This document shows, one piece after another, positions 46,201 through 57,512 of a stretch of 64,000 nt of DNA (positions within the stretch are counted from its first letter, which is position 1; every line of letters begins with the position of its first letter). The notes under the pieces are model-generated. The model was not told the origin of the DNA. It worked only from the letters and a program-made list of their open reading frames with translations, and did not search any database. The position numbers were made by a program, and so were the translations under genes. The stretch lies in assembly GCA_000149265.1 (NCBI GenBank), contig CH003110.1, forward strand, positions 871,486 to 935,485. The letters are read 5' to 3'. Origin of the DNA: Ciona savignyi. Its lineage: Eukaryota > Chordata > Ascidiacea > Phlebobranchia > Cionidae.

Positions 46201-49200
46201 AAATACTTGGAAAAAAATTAGAGTGTTCAAAGCAGGCTCTCGAGCCTGGATAATGGTGCATGGAATAATGGAATAGGACGTCGGTTCTATTTTGTTGGTT
46301 TTCGGAGCGCGAGGTAATGATTAAGAGGGACAGACGGGGGCATTCGTACTGTGCCGTTAGAGGTGAAATTCTTGGATCGGCGCGAGACAAATGACTCTGA
46401 AAGCATTTGCCAATATGTTTTCTTTAATCAAGAGTGAAAGTCAGAGGTTCGAAGACAAAATTTAACAAATGAAAATTGTTTTACCAACACTTACCTCTCT
46501 ACCACGAAAGATGAGACAGAATTTGGATTTTTTTAGCTTCTCAATGTACGTTGCCGAAGCCAGCGCGTGGTTTATGATTTCTATGTCAGGATCCGAGTGC
46601 CACGTCTTCCAAGCTAACGGACGAATACGACCACTGGGGGGGGTGTCGTACACAAATTAATATGATATTTATGAAAATTTAGTAAAGGAAATTGAACAGA
46701 AAATAAAAGGGGCGTTATTACACGGCAATCGTCAGATTACCTTATGCCAGGGACCGGAAATCACTTGGAGCCGTAAAATTAATAATAAATTTGCAATGTA
46801 AACAACAACACTGTGGGATAAAGACTAGCGAGTTCTTCAGCTTGTTTTACTTATGCATGGGTATTAAAGTTGTAGAATAGTCTAAGCAAATGCATAAAAA
46901 CAAGGTTAATATGTTGACAGATTTAACGCTTGAAGAACTTAATTACTGGAGATTCAACTTTTAAGACGATAAATCAAAACCTAGCAAGATAAAAACAAAA
47001 CATATCCAATTTCACAAAAACAGCGAAAACCATAATGTTAAAATTGTACTTTAAATATTAAGGCGATTAAAACAATAACACAAAGGTTTGACTATCCTAC
47101 AACTCCATGCATTATGCTGTAATTGATAATGGAATTGAGTTACATTGCGTACATCTCAATATGAAAAGTACAAATTTGACTTTATACTTTTTGCTTAGAC
47201 AAATAATTTTTCGATCTTTTTGACCTTGTGGTGCACTTTGCATGGGGAGTCAAAACAATATTCTAACTGCTCAAACAATTTAGGAAAAATATGGAAAATT
47301 AAAAGTTTAATTTAAATAATTTTATCACCAAATTTTCCACATAACGAAATTACTGTTTCTTGAGCGCTCTTGCTTTTCGAAAGTTAATGTAGAACTAACG
47401 TTACAATGGAAAAGAACGAACGAGACACTAACCATTTAGTAGTTTATGATCTATGCACACTCTGTCGTAAATTTACGATATGCAAGTGTGGCGTACCTAG
47501 CTAAACCCCTGTGGCGCACTAGTGCGAAGTGGCCCACCCTTTGAGAAGCACTGGCTTAGACTATCCTACAACTCCATGCATTATACTGTAATTGATAATG
47601 GAATTAAGTTACATTCCGAAACGTCTCAATATGAAAAGTACAATTTTGACTTTATGCTTTTTGCTTAGACTATCCTACAACTCCATGCATTATGTTGTAA
47701 ATCGAGACCAATCAAGACAAAAGACATCAACTCCACGAAATCGACGAAATCACCTTGTCATATCCCCAGCGAAGAAAGCCAAGATTGATCTCGATGACCT
47801 CACGTTGGCTCCTCCTCTTCCTATGGAGTGGATGTTCGATAACCCACTAGAGGGCGTTGGTGGTACGCTGATATCCTGTGATAGAAGATTTCTATGTCAT
47901 GTATGATTGTGTGGCCGAATGGTTAAAGTGACCACATAGAGAAATTACATAGAAAGATTTCAATAGAAAAAAAACATCTTGTTAAACAGCTCAGCAGAAG
48001 TTTGAAACCTACACTGTCCCCCCAAAAAAGATTTCTATGCGTTTTTTACTTACTTCAAATCTTTTAAATTGACATTTATATGTTGATTTTTCACTTTCAA
48101 TGCTTAAAATAACATTTATATGTTATTTTTTTCGCAAAGTTTTTGACCACATCAAAAATGAAACACCTGAACACTATGCACTAATTATAAATACGAACCT
48201 CCTATAGCGACTGTCTTAGAATAAAAAAAACTACAGTATGACATCATAATACCTTGTGTGGTACAAAGTAGGGGTCACTATAGTCAGCAGTGTTAACCAG
48301 CGCGATTGAGTTCTTCATATAATCCTCCCCAATTTGAGCCCCAATGTCATGGGAACAGATGTAGAAGTGATCGGCTCCATTCGACCTCACCCAGTATGGG
48401 TATCTGGGGATTTTGGGGTTCGTGAAATGACTGGGATGATATAAATGCTGGGTGAGATAATGTTTTAGATTGAGTGGGGGCCTGGGGGGGTATTGTGGTA
48501 GAGGGTCAGGTGGTGTGCTTATCAAGGTTTATTTGTGTGTAAATGTCCGTTGGGTTTAGATAATGTCCGTTAAATGCCCTGGCCTAGAATACAACCGACT
48601 AGCTTGTGACCAGTTTTGAACTTCTTCGGGCTTCGGCTCAAATGCGAAACACTAACCCACCAAGCTAATCGGTCAAAACCAGGTTTTAAATGTTACTTTT
48701 CAATTGATATCAGTGGAGAGGCAAGCCAATCACTTGGTATAAGCATTGTGAGTCATAGAACCAGTGATAGAAACAAAGACAAAAGATTTCAACCAACAAT
48801 GGAAACCCAATAAAGGTAAGTATAAGGGGAAAACTAAAAGGAGGGAAAGCGGAAAGGCAAAAAGGAGGGAAACTGCATACTAAAAGAAAGATGAGGAAAT
48901 TACAGTTAGTTTTAAACGTGGGGTTAGAGTTAGGGTTAGTTCTGGGGTTGAGATTAGTGTTTAGGAAAGGGTTAAAAATAATTTTGATAGTTTTAGTAAG
49001 CAGTTTCCCTCCTTTCCGCTTTCCCTGCATTTAGCGTTGCCCTAAGTATAAGACTCACTTTTTCTGTATTTCGGATAAAATTTCCGCCGTTATTTTCTTC
49101 GCTTCCACGATTCCCTCGTGCTCGGTTGGAAAGTCGAGGATGTAGGAGGAGCATCGGATCGGGATGAAGAACATCGTCGCGATCTCTGGGTCCTGGATGA

Positions 49201-52200
49201 GATTTAGAACAGGATATTCATGTTTAACCTTGTGAATGGGAAACCAAGGGGGTTAACACACGGGCAATAGTTAGATTACCTCGCGCCCACCGTCGGGTTA
49301 CCGGAACTATTGCAGTGTGTTGTGTATGATACAGATGTTCCTTCTATTTGGTAGAACCCAAAAAACCGCTGGGTTTAGGCAATGTCCATTAAGTGCCTTG
49401 CGCAAGGACACAACCGACTAGCTAGCGACCAGTTTCGTACCTGCAACCCTCTGGTTAATTTTTTAATCATAAATAAATTCTGCCGCTACTGTGGGTATGT
49501 GAATAGCTCCGTACCAACATAGACAACCTACGCGAGTACGGAAGGTTGATTTCTCAAGTCGGTCGGCAAATATCCGCTCAACGGCGTACCCTGACACTCG
49601 GTGGGGGTGGTGATCAATTCCAATTTTCGTCTCGTAAATATAAATCTGGGGAGAAAAAGCAAAAAAAAATACCAAAAAAAATAAAAAATAAAAAAAGAGA
49701 AATACCAAATTATGTACAAAGAAATTAATAGAGGTACAGTCAAGCTGAGAAGAAAAAAAATATAATAAAAAGGTTCGGTTGTGTTGCCTAATGGTTAATG
49801 CGTCAGATAAACATACTGAATTCTACACATAAATCGGTCTTAGCAATCTGCTAAACATGGGTTCGAAACTTAGTTAAAAACAGATATAAATCTGTGGAAA
49901 CAGATTTCGTTTATTTTTTAAAAATTTTGTTGGATTTGAATTAAATATGATGTCCATTTACGGGGTGGACTTATATAAAACAGATGCTACTTGGCACTAT
50001 GTTTTACTTCTTATTCTACCACTGCAATTTTTAATTATAGAAGGACATATCTGTAGTACTGAAATCTAGCTTATCTTGTAAAGTTTCTCATTTTGCTTAT
50101 TAAAAATTGGATCGATTTTAAAATCATATGTCATACCACCAAACCTAGGGCCAAAAAGTCATGAGAGTAAGAATTTACTCTTGCAACTAAAAATTAATTA
50201 ATGATTACCGCTAGGGATGCACAAACTAGAATATCGAATCTTCCGGATTCGAATCCTACGGGATTCGAATCCAAATATTACGTTTATTTCGAATGTTTGG
50301 ATTCGAAATAATATACATTGCACATTAAGAAACTATATTTGCATGAAGTTCCTTTTTATTTCCATTGTACACGTTGCAGCAGCGTTGATTATAATGGATA
50401 TTATAAGCATGGGCACCGGCTTCCGCTGCGCAATAATTATCACATTAAATCGCCTAACCGCAGCGCCGCTTTTCCAGCGGTGTTTATTGCTTTGATCGGC
50501 GGTTTGACCTAGGGTTACGTTGACCTAGATTCAATACAGGACCACTGACGCACTCCCGTTTTTCCCCATGTTCTTCCCATTACTAAGTATTAGCTAGAGA
50601 GAACAGTAGGCTAACATCGGTTAACGGTTAACGGTTTTTTTCTTTGATCAGTTAACCGTTATAGAAATCTGGATTCTTGCACAGCCCTCGCAGACACATA
50701 AATATTTGGTATATTCTTTCCGTATTGTTGACGCTGAGCTGCGTATTAACGACCATGCAATATTTTAGCGGGGAAGTATTTATATTAAACACTTAAACTC
50801 CTGGCTTAATCTTTTAGCTTTGTAAATCGTTAGTATCATAGTTCTATCCGAGTTAATTCGAGGCATAGGGACGACTGTGACGTCATAAAATTTCGCGCAA
50901 CGGTAACATTTTACTGAAGTCGCCGCCTATGATTATAAGTATGTAATCACACTGGCCAAAGAGGTAGTCGCTGAAGCTGAAATTTTTGACGATCTTGCCA
51001 CTTTAACTCGAGTTTGCTTTTTAATATAGAATAGGATTCGATATTCTGGATTCGAAATAACTATTCTAGAATACCAAGATATTCTAGTTTGTGCATCCCT
51101 AATTACCGCGACCGCTTTCTATTCAACTTGCGTATGGGAAAATAAATAACAAATTCTAACCATTGCGACTGTTTTTATTATACACATTGAATGTCTTTTT
51201 TTAACAGGTTTCATTTTATTTTGTTAAAAAATTTACCATAACTCGCGTGAGCTTTCACACACGAGCAAATTCTAACTTACCCGAAATTTGATGGATTTTT
51301 GGAACTGCACACCATTTTTCATAAACAATGAAATTGACGCCACCGATTTCCTATTAACTTACCTTTAAACTTGCAGACATTTCAGCATGATCAACTGCAT
51401 AATCTGACTTTGCATTCTATGGATGAATGGATGATGGGCATTAATATACAGTTAAATTGTTTATAGAATGGATTAGTAAAATTAACTAATTTGGTTATGC
51501 GATTTACATGAAGTAACTACGTGTGTTACATACAGCTTAAAGTTAGAATTCTTTTCTACTTTAAAAATAAACACAATGTACCAACATCAAAAACAAAAAC
51601 GAAATTTGTCCCAATTTTGTCTGGATTTTTAGCAAAATCTACATCCAAGTTCTATTATTATTCATAATACCTTGGTATTTTTATAATCAAGTTGCTTGAT
51701 ATATAGATCTGCTTGTCCAGGTTGATAGTTGGAAACTGATGATTTTAACCATCCATTGCTGTTAAAGCCTGCGGATTTTAACCGTTTCAAGTCAATAATA
51801 AAAAAGCCAGTACTTAGCTTTCAGAAGAATATTGATGTTTTGCTTGTATTAATACTGGGAGAGAACAAAGTACAAATCCTAGCTGCCACATAACTTTATG
51901 GAATGCAGAAATACACCAAAAGCGCATATTATTACTTCGTTAGAGAGGCCACTGCTTTTAACATTCGCGAAAATAAAACAAACATAATCAACATATGCTA
52001 TGTTTTTCAAAGCGATTCAAAATTCAAATAGGAAATGTGATTTACAGAATTCAAAAGATAGTGAAAGTAGAAAACTAGTGATCGCAAAATCATTTCAGAG
52101 CAATTCGGAATTTTAGATTTAAAATTTTTGAATATAGAATATCTCTCCTTACCTACATCAGTGATGGGCAACTTTTTAATATTCTTTAAGATCTTAATAG

Positions 52201-53830
52201 GCCTTTCTAATTTTATGAAATATTCGTAAAATTTACTTCTTTTGTTAAAATTGGTGAATTAGGGGCATAATTATTAGATTATTCCTATTAGATTATCTCC
52301 TCAATTGAGTATTAGTAATGTATAGAATAATCCTAGAAACAGTTCATAATGAGGCTATTAGCAGAAAATGGATGATCACAGTGGGATTAATGGGTTCCAC
52401 TAAACCGGAAAAAATGTTTTAATCACATTCCACACACTGCAATATTAGGTGATCTGACAGTTTCCTTTGATAACTCCCTTGCGTTTTCCCATTATAAGGG
52501 ATAGAACATAACTAACTTATTATTTTAGAACTAACTATTGCTATATAATGTTAAGAGTTGAAATTTGTTTTCATTTTGTGTTCATTCCTAAAAATGAATG
52601 ATTTGAATCGTAATTCGAATCTACTGTCAATCAGTCATACAATAAGACTTGGCGTGGTGTGTTATATAACACTGGTATAAATACAGATAACACAAGTGCG
52701 TTTAATTACTAACCTACATTAGCATATCGGTTTACAAAGATATTTTAGCCAGACCTGTATTATGTTTCAACACTCTATTAGTTTCTTATTCCCACACTTT
52801 ACATTAACCTTAAAATACCATATAATAATATTAACTATAGAATCATTATAACATTCAATTAACTGGAAATATTATATAAAACTATTAACTTGAAATCAAT
52901 ATAACAATAGATTACAACTAGAAAATCAATGGGAAAATGGAAGTAGCAAACCTGTACATTCATCGAACGTATCACAAACTTGCTTCACCGTCTCTATACT
53001 ACTACTCTGCACATGCATTAGGTCCTATAAAGAAATTGGGGGTGTTTTATTAAGAACAATATATCTGGCTTGGAAGAATACATCAATACTAATATATCTG
53101 GCTTGATAGAATACATCAAGAACAATATATCTTGGCTTAATAGCTCCATAGGTAAGAGCTTTAATAGTGGTTTTTCAGTAGCTGAAAGGTTGTAAGATCG
53201 AAACCAGAAAGTAACTGAAAGGTTGTGTCCTTGAAAAAGGCAGAAAGCAGACATATTCTTGATAAATAGCTTCAACCAAAATTGAATATAAGTCTAATTT
53301 ATATTCAACACAATGCATAAATCCGGTAACCTGATGATGGACATGAGGTAATCTGAAAATTGGTCGTGAGATTACGCTTCTTTAATTTTTCTATTAATGG
53401 AGATAAAACATGAACATTCTAATAACCTTTAATCCTAAACAATCTAATACCAATTAGTGTTGGTTCTTAGTATGTTAAACCACTGTGGCAACTTTTTATA
53501 CCAGTAGGTGCAAAAAGGAAAAGATTTTTCAGTTCAAATAGGGATTTACCGTAAGACAGTGAAAAAACCTTGTCTAGACCATGAAACATAAGGTTGTGGG
53601 ATTGAAATCAGTTTCTTGCTATCCACTTGGGTTAAGTTATGCTGACACTTTCGATTGCACAATTGCCTGGCTGTACTATAACCCCATATTTCTTTTAAAC
53701 ACAATGTACAATTTGCTGATTCATATTTCCTTACATTTCCCTCTACGTCACTGTGATGAATAACCGCGTAGTCATGCTGATTCACAATTTTTCCGAAGTT
53801 TTCATGGTCCTTGCAGTTGGGTTGCCATTT
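43237..53830 (-). CDS. Exostosin-family (GT47) glycosyltransferase with apple/PAN-like N-terminal domain, 5' end missing
   Basis: Ten exons: 53830-53735, 53024-52952, 51768-51671, 49645-49532, 49192-49059, 48481-48253, 47875-47754, 46633-46495, 44878-44747, 43422-43237 (stop TAA). Phases agree at all nine joins; 440 residues. Residues 1-89 have cysteines and the motif CTGFNSNGWLK, an apple/PAN-like module. From residue 90 the exostosin domain: IYIYE, FRTRDPE, MFFIPIRCSSYIL, YPYWVRSNGADHF, CSHDIG, DISVPPTP, ILAFFAG, then the nucleotide-sugar site SWSPRLMEAI..GCVPVIISD and C-terminal NDAFH. GT47 enzymes build heparan sulfate, xylan and similar chains in the Golgi. The start exon with a membrane anchor was not found between 53831 and 58929. 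A candidate AATAAA (minus) lies at 43057-43062. The substrate cannot be told from sequence; the module order resembles algal, plant and invertebrate apple-GT47 proteins more than vertebrate EXT. Confidence 0.85.
43440..43670 (-). repeat. 109 bp dispersed repeat, antisense pair
   Basis: Two units of the repeat CTTAGACTATCCTACAACTC...ACTTTATGCTTTTTG in antisense orientation start just upstream of the last glycosyltransferase exon. Further copies: 43875-43985 (plus), 47085-47200 and 47554-47695 (plus; starts 47555 and 47664 give 109 bp), with scraps at 43785 and 46870. Confidence 0.8.
44375..44510 (+). mobile_element. SINE 5' half after the glycosyltransferase penultimate exon
   Basis: CGCCTTTCAACCATAAGG through GTGGATTAATGGGTTCTAC; 3' half absent. 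Confidence 0.65.
44955..45320 (+). repeat. Three units of the 134 bp SINE-like satellite
   Basis: AAGCCACTTTACATTGCTYCAACYCAGTGG..ATTACTGTGCACCT repeats three times. It is the reverse complement of the array at 60.8-62.4 kb. Confidence 0.85.
45329..45556 (+). other. Orphan 75-codon ORF in a glycosyltransferase intron
   Basis: Read on the plus strand, opposite to the host gene, inside the intron 44879-46494. The frame is open for 75 codons and ends ILPHYIDYVDQVQD; the composition (Asn, Tyr, Lys, Ile with balanced acidic residues) looks protein-like. A possible acceptor precedes codon 15 (CCTTCAG). It begins where the SINE-like tandem repeat at 44960-45320 ends. I recognise no family; it could be the terminal exon of another gene, a retrocopy fragment or chance. 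Confidence 0.25.
45895..46090. repeat. T-rich low-complexity block
   Basis: TATTTTTTAAATAGATATTATATTT repeats and long T runs precede the 18S fragment. Confidence 0.8.
46209..46459 (+). rRNA. 18S rRNA fragment (about 250 bp)
   Basis: The stretch contains the conserved small-subunit rRNA words TTAGAGTGTTCAAAGCAGGC, GGAATAATGGAATAGGAC, GACAGACGGGGGCATTCGTA, AGAGGTGAAATTCTTGGA, AAAGCATTTGCCAA and GAGGTTCGAAGAC in order and at natural spacing, i.e. the central V4-V5 part. It has several substitutions and no flanking rRNA, so it is a pseudogene fragment. It lies 35 bp from an exon of the glycosyltransferase gene, in the antisense direction. Confidence 0.92.
47201..47553. mobile_element. hAT-like insertion with one preserved end, 353 bp
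   Basis: The right end reads (reverse complement) CAGTGCTTCTCAAAGGGTGG, a typical hAT terminus. GCTTAGAC (8 bp) flanks it at 47193-47200 and 47554-47561, interrupting the 109 bp repeat. The left terminus is worn and does not match the right one. Confidence 0.6.
48548..48690 (-). mobile_element. SINE 5' fragment near the PYW exon of the glycosyltransferase
   Basis: GTTTAGATAATGTCCGTTAA through ACCAAGCTAATCGGTC, antisense orientation; tail missing. Confidence 0.6.
48828..49044. mobile_element. MITE with GGG(C)AACGCTAAA-type ends, 9 bp target duplication
   Basis: Left end GGGGAAAACTAAAAGGAGGG and right end GCATTTAGCGTTGCCC are imperfect inverted repeats, with subterminal GGAGGGAAACTG / CAGTTTCCCTCC. 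TAAGTATAA occurs on both flanks. The centre has TTAGGGTTAG-like words. Relatives: 965-1172, 9997-10190 and a right half at 32005-32095. Confidence 0.65.
49210..49456 (-). mobile_element. SINE between two glycosyltransferase exons
   Basis: Tail AGGATATTCATG at 49210, head around 49450; it starts 18 bp from the acceptor of exon 49192-49059. Confidence 0.8.
49778..49872 (+). mobile_element. Second tRNA-like family unit
   Basis: GTTGTGTTGCCTAATGGTTAATGCG and ATGGGTTCGAAACTTA, about 80 bp apart. Confidence 0.5.
50148..51305. mobile_element. Older GGGCCAAAAA-ended element split by the 890 bp hAT insertion
   Basis: Sequence left (50148-50211) and right (51110-51305) of the hAT insert lines up with the uninterrupted element at 54525-54800, including the CGACCG...ATTCAACTTGCGTATGGG segment. 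Without the hAT element it would be about 260 bp. Confidence 0.7.
50212..51101. mobile_element. Nonautonomous hAT element, 890 bp
   Basis: Perfect 24 bp terminal inverted repeats TAGGGATGCACAAACTAGAA.. at both ends, flanked by the 8 bp target duplication ATTACCGC (50204-50211 and 51102-51109). Internal sequence 50434-50931 is a copy of the 500 bp repeat seen at 91-590. It is inserted in an older inverted-repeat element (50148-51305). Confidence 0.93.
53155..53425 (+). mobile_element. Strongly diverged SINE
   Basis: GTGTCCTTGAAAAAGGCA and GGAGATAAAACATGAACATT remain. A 3' scrap is at 52380-52510. They flank the second apple-domain exon's intron. Confidence 0.5.
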
Positions 53831-54107
53831 CTGGGTGTAAGCGGGCTTGTTAATTTGGGTTTGGGGTGAGACACATTATGTCCACAGTTGAGTTGGAGTA
53901 GCTACTACAGTGTGTGGATGGTTGAATTAATTATATCCTCATGGGTGGGAACAGGATTTTTTAAAGGGATCGTCATAAGATGAATTTAGCAACTTGGGAC
54001 TTGTTAAGAGATCTCAAGAGTTAATACTGTAGTATTGTAAGACATCTTGTGCAAAATGTTGAGCCATTGATAAAGCACTTTCATTTTTATAACAAAAATA
54101 ACCCAGC

Positions 54108-54172
54108 GATACACACACACACACACACATTCATGGGCATACACACAAAAACACATGCACATACACACCACA
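54108..54172 (+). repeat. CA-rich microsatellite
   Basis: (AC)n followed by imperfect ACACACAAAAACACATGCAC. Confidence 0.9.
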
Positions 54173-54524
54173 AAACCCTACTGCATTATTTATTAATGAC
54201 ATGCTACCAATACCAATACAACGCTATTTTCAAAGCCCATTTACCTGACTCAAATAATTTTGCACACTACCTACTTACCCTATACATTAGCAGGGCAACC
54301 AGAAAAACAGAAATCCATAAACAAGTTGCTAAATAACTGCATTGAAGGCATGGTGACTTCACTTTATACATCCTGCTATTTGAAGCCATCTCAGGCCCAT
54401 TATCCATTTGGAATCAACACACTTCACAACATTAACATTGATTGGTTTTAGCTAATTGCATAAATTAAAAAGGTGAATGTAGTTTAAGAGCATAATGCAT
54501 GTAAGATAATTTGAAATTACATCC

Positions 54525-54800
54525 GGGCCAAAAAACGCGCAAGTAATGCGAGTAACACTTGTGTGTTTACACACGACATGCGAAGAATTTACTCAGTTCA
54601 ATAAAACACTATTTAACGTTTACTGCGACCGTTTTTTATTTAACTGGCGTATAGGGGATTAAAAACAAATCCTCATTCTTGCGACCGATTTATACACATG
54701 ACGCATCCCAATTCTGGAGTCTATAATTACTTATACCACTCGAGTGAAAGATTTACTCGCGTTATTTTAATTACCCCAAATTTGATATGATTTTTGGCCC
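54525..54800. mobile_element. MITE with GGGCCAAAAA terminal inverted repeats, 276 bp
   Basis: Starts GGGCCAAAAAACGCG and ends TTTTTGGCCC; inner sequence also shows inverted parts (TAATGCGAGTAA versus TTACTCGCGTTA). No clear target duplication. Related copy at 50148-51305. Confidence 0.7.
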
Positions 54801-56725
54801 TGATACATTGGGATATTTTTAAATGTTAAATATAATATAAACCAATACATTGAAATATAATTGTTAATTGTTTTACCCTACATATGTTCAGAGTTAAGAA
54901 TCATGTGTTTTTGTGGGCAGTGCTAAGCCGCATAAGCTGTCACGCCAAACCTAAAATTGACAGGAAGTCACAGACAATAGTCAAGTGACAGAGTTTGTAT
55001 ACATGTTTTCTTGTAGTTTATTTTGTTTGGTTTACACACAAATCATTTAATCTGTTATTGATTTTATTTAGGTTAACACAGTTCCCTGCAGCCTTTTTCA
55101 CTCAAGACACATTAAAAAACTTGCCAAATTTGACAGCACATTGCAGTCAAAAATGTTAAAATAAAGTAATAACAGTATCTGGGAGGTCTTTTGACAAGCT
55201 ATATACATGTGATGTTATATTAGCGAAATGTCTAGTAGCCTAACTGATAATACTGATGCATACGTGGTTGACCATTTCAACATCAAGAGTTGAATTAAAA
55301 ATGACTCTGAATAATTTTTTGATGCTACCAATTTGAAATAAGCTTATGTTAAAAAATGTCCATTATTTTATCACAAACAATAATATATATATTTTTTCTA
55401 ATTAAATAAGTACGAAAATTAAGTTTTGCTTGCTCTTTTTGTCTATTTTAGAACGAAACTTGTATAATGAAACTAGAGTCCAAACTGAATGGTGAGGGCA
55501 CCCCTACGGTAGAACCATTACATGGCAATTAGGCCAGAAATGTCAATTGCAGAGCAATATTTGAACACATAGAGAGGTTACACAACAAAGTAAATATTAC
55601 TTGAATACAGAAGTTTGTTTAATGGACTAACTGAAACGATTGGAAAGCCACACAAAATCGGGTAAAAACGAAAGTTAAATTTTGTGTGTAAAAACGAAAG
55701 TTAAAATGCTGCTGTGTTTATAATCATCCTTATATTAAATTTGTATGATTCTGAAAATTACCGCTAATCTAAACTTTCTCAAAATTGGAGTACAGTAAAT
55801 ATGTATTTAGGCCTATTGTTTGTGTACGTTAGTTTAGTTAGTAATAACTTAAGGATCCTTAACAGTAGAGCACCGTTTTTAAAAGGTGGTCCAAGTACTT
55901 TTAATTCAAATTAATCAACTTATTGGAAAAATTTCATTTTTTGTGACCATAGAACTTTAATATAAGAAATATGACCACTTTAATGCAAAATTACAACTAG
56001 AAAACCCTCATAAAAACACAACAAATTTCTTATTCAAAAAAAAACATTTAAAAACAAAACATGGCACTAAATTGAATCTTTTGGCAGCTTGACCTATATA
56101 GGCAATTAGCTAAATGAACACAACTACACTACGTGTGTTTACTCACTCATGAGAATAAATATATGAATTTATCCTATGGCGTCTATCATATAAGCAATAC
56201 ATAACTTATCATACATCGGCGAAAATACATTAGTTTAGTCGTTAAAACGTTTTCTTTGGCCTGAAGGCAATTAAACAACCAAAATTTCAATTTATGACAA
56301 CGTCGCTGCAATAAACTACGTTAACCGCAAGTTTAGACTGAGTATGGAATGCGAAAAATGTCATCTATGTCTCTACTATGTAAATGTTGTCGGTTACAGT
56401 TTTTAAACCTAACTCCTTTCGGAAAGTCCAGCGTTTTAAATGTACATAGTTATCTGTATAAATGCGTTATTTCGAAGGCACAGACAGCAAAACACCTTAT
56501 GCCCGTCAAGCGACTACTAACGAATAACTTACAACTTTACTACATATGAAAAACGTCGCGCTGTCTTTTTTGTTTTCTTTTCCTTATTCCATGGCTCTCT
56601 CCTGCCAGCTGTCGGACGTGATATCAGCACTGTTTAGTTAGTTAGTTTAGTTTATTTTTTGCTTCCACGATGAAAACTGTTATTACTGTTATTTCAACAA
56701 TGTCATATGGACTAAGGTGATACTG
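54801..56725. other. AT-rich stretch without recognised gene
   Basis: No SINE, tandem repeat or convincing exon seen. The missing first exon of the glycosyltransferase should lie somewhere in 53831-58929. Confidence 0.5.
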
Positions 56726-57224
56726 ATAGGATATTCATGTTTATCCCTGTGAAAGGGAAAAATAAGGGGGTTAACACACGGGCAATCTTTATATTACCTT
56801 GCGCCCATCACCAGGTTATCGGAGCCTTTTTGTAGTGGGTTGAATATTATCGAAACGTTCTGTCATGCTACTGATTGGCTTGGTGGATAAGTGCGTCACC
56901 TTTTAACCTAAGGGGTGCAGGCTCGAAACTGGTCGCCAGCTAGTCGGTTGTGTCTTAAGGCAAGGCGCTTAACGGACGTTAAACCGTTTTCTAATTTTTT
57001 ATTGTCGATATTCCTAGTTTTTCTTTATTTCAAACTTCCTAAGTGGATTTTGAGTGACAGTGGTTGACACTCTCCAGTTTAAGTTGAATTTTATGATGTA
57101 AATATGCGGTAACAAAATTGATTTCTTCACATCTCTTTGTGATGGAAATAGAAACAAAACATCACTTGTTGGATTTAAGTCCCGAATAACTTCTTGTTGA
57201 TATTTATTCCACTTTTAGAGTTCA

Positions 57225-57512
57225 GTCCGACAGATTAGTCTGGAGGTTTAGTGTGTCGCCTTTCACCCGATAGGTTGCGGGTTCGAAACTGGTCGCTAGC
57301 TAGTCGATTGTTTCCTTGGGGGAGGCACTGAACAGACGTTGCCTGAACCCAGCTGATTAATGGGTTCTACAAAATTGAAGAAACGTTTGAATCATACACA
57401 ACACACTGCAATAGCTCCGGTAACCCGACGATGGCGCGAGGTGATTTGACGATTGCCCGTGTGTTAACCCCCTTTGGTTTTCCCATTTACGTGGATAAAC
57501 ATGAATATCTAC
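57225..57512 (+). mobile_element. SINE, near full length
   Basis: GTCCGACAGATTAGTCTGGAGG at the head; the tail is cut to one ATCT. Fragments precede it at 56729-56870 (minus) and 56868-56985 (plus). Confidence 0.85.

Noticed and set aside
47592-47906. 104-codon plus-strand frame
   Set aside because: It is the antisense of the glycosyltransferase exon 47875-47754 plus a 109 bp repeat.
48905-48960. GTTAGGGTTAG words as interstitial telomere
   Set aside because: Part of the MITE core, not a TTAGGG array.
54049-54336. 95-codon frame across a CA repeat
   Set aside because: Low-complexity translation of a microsatellite with no homology signal.
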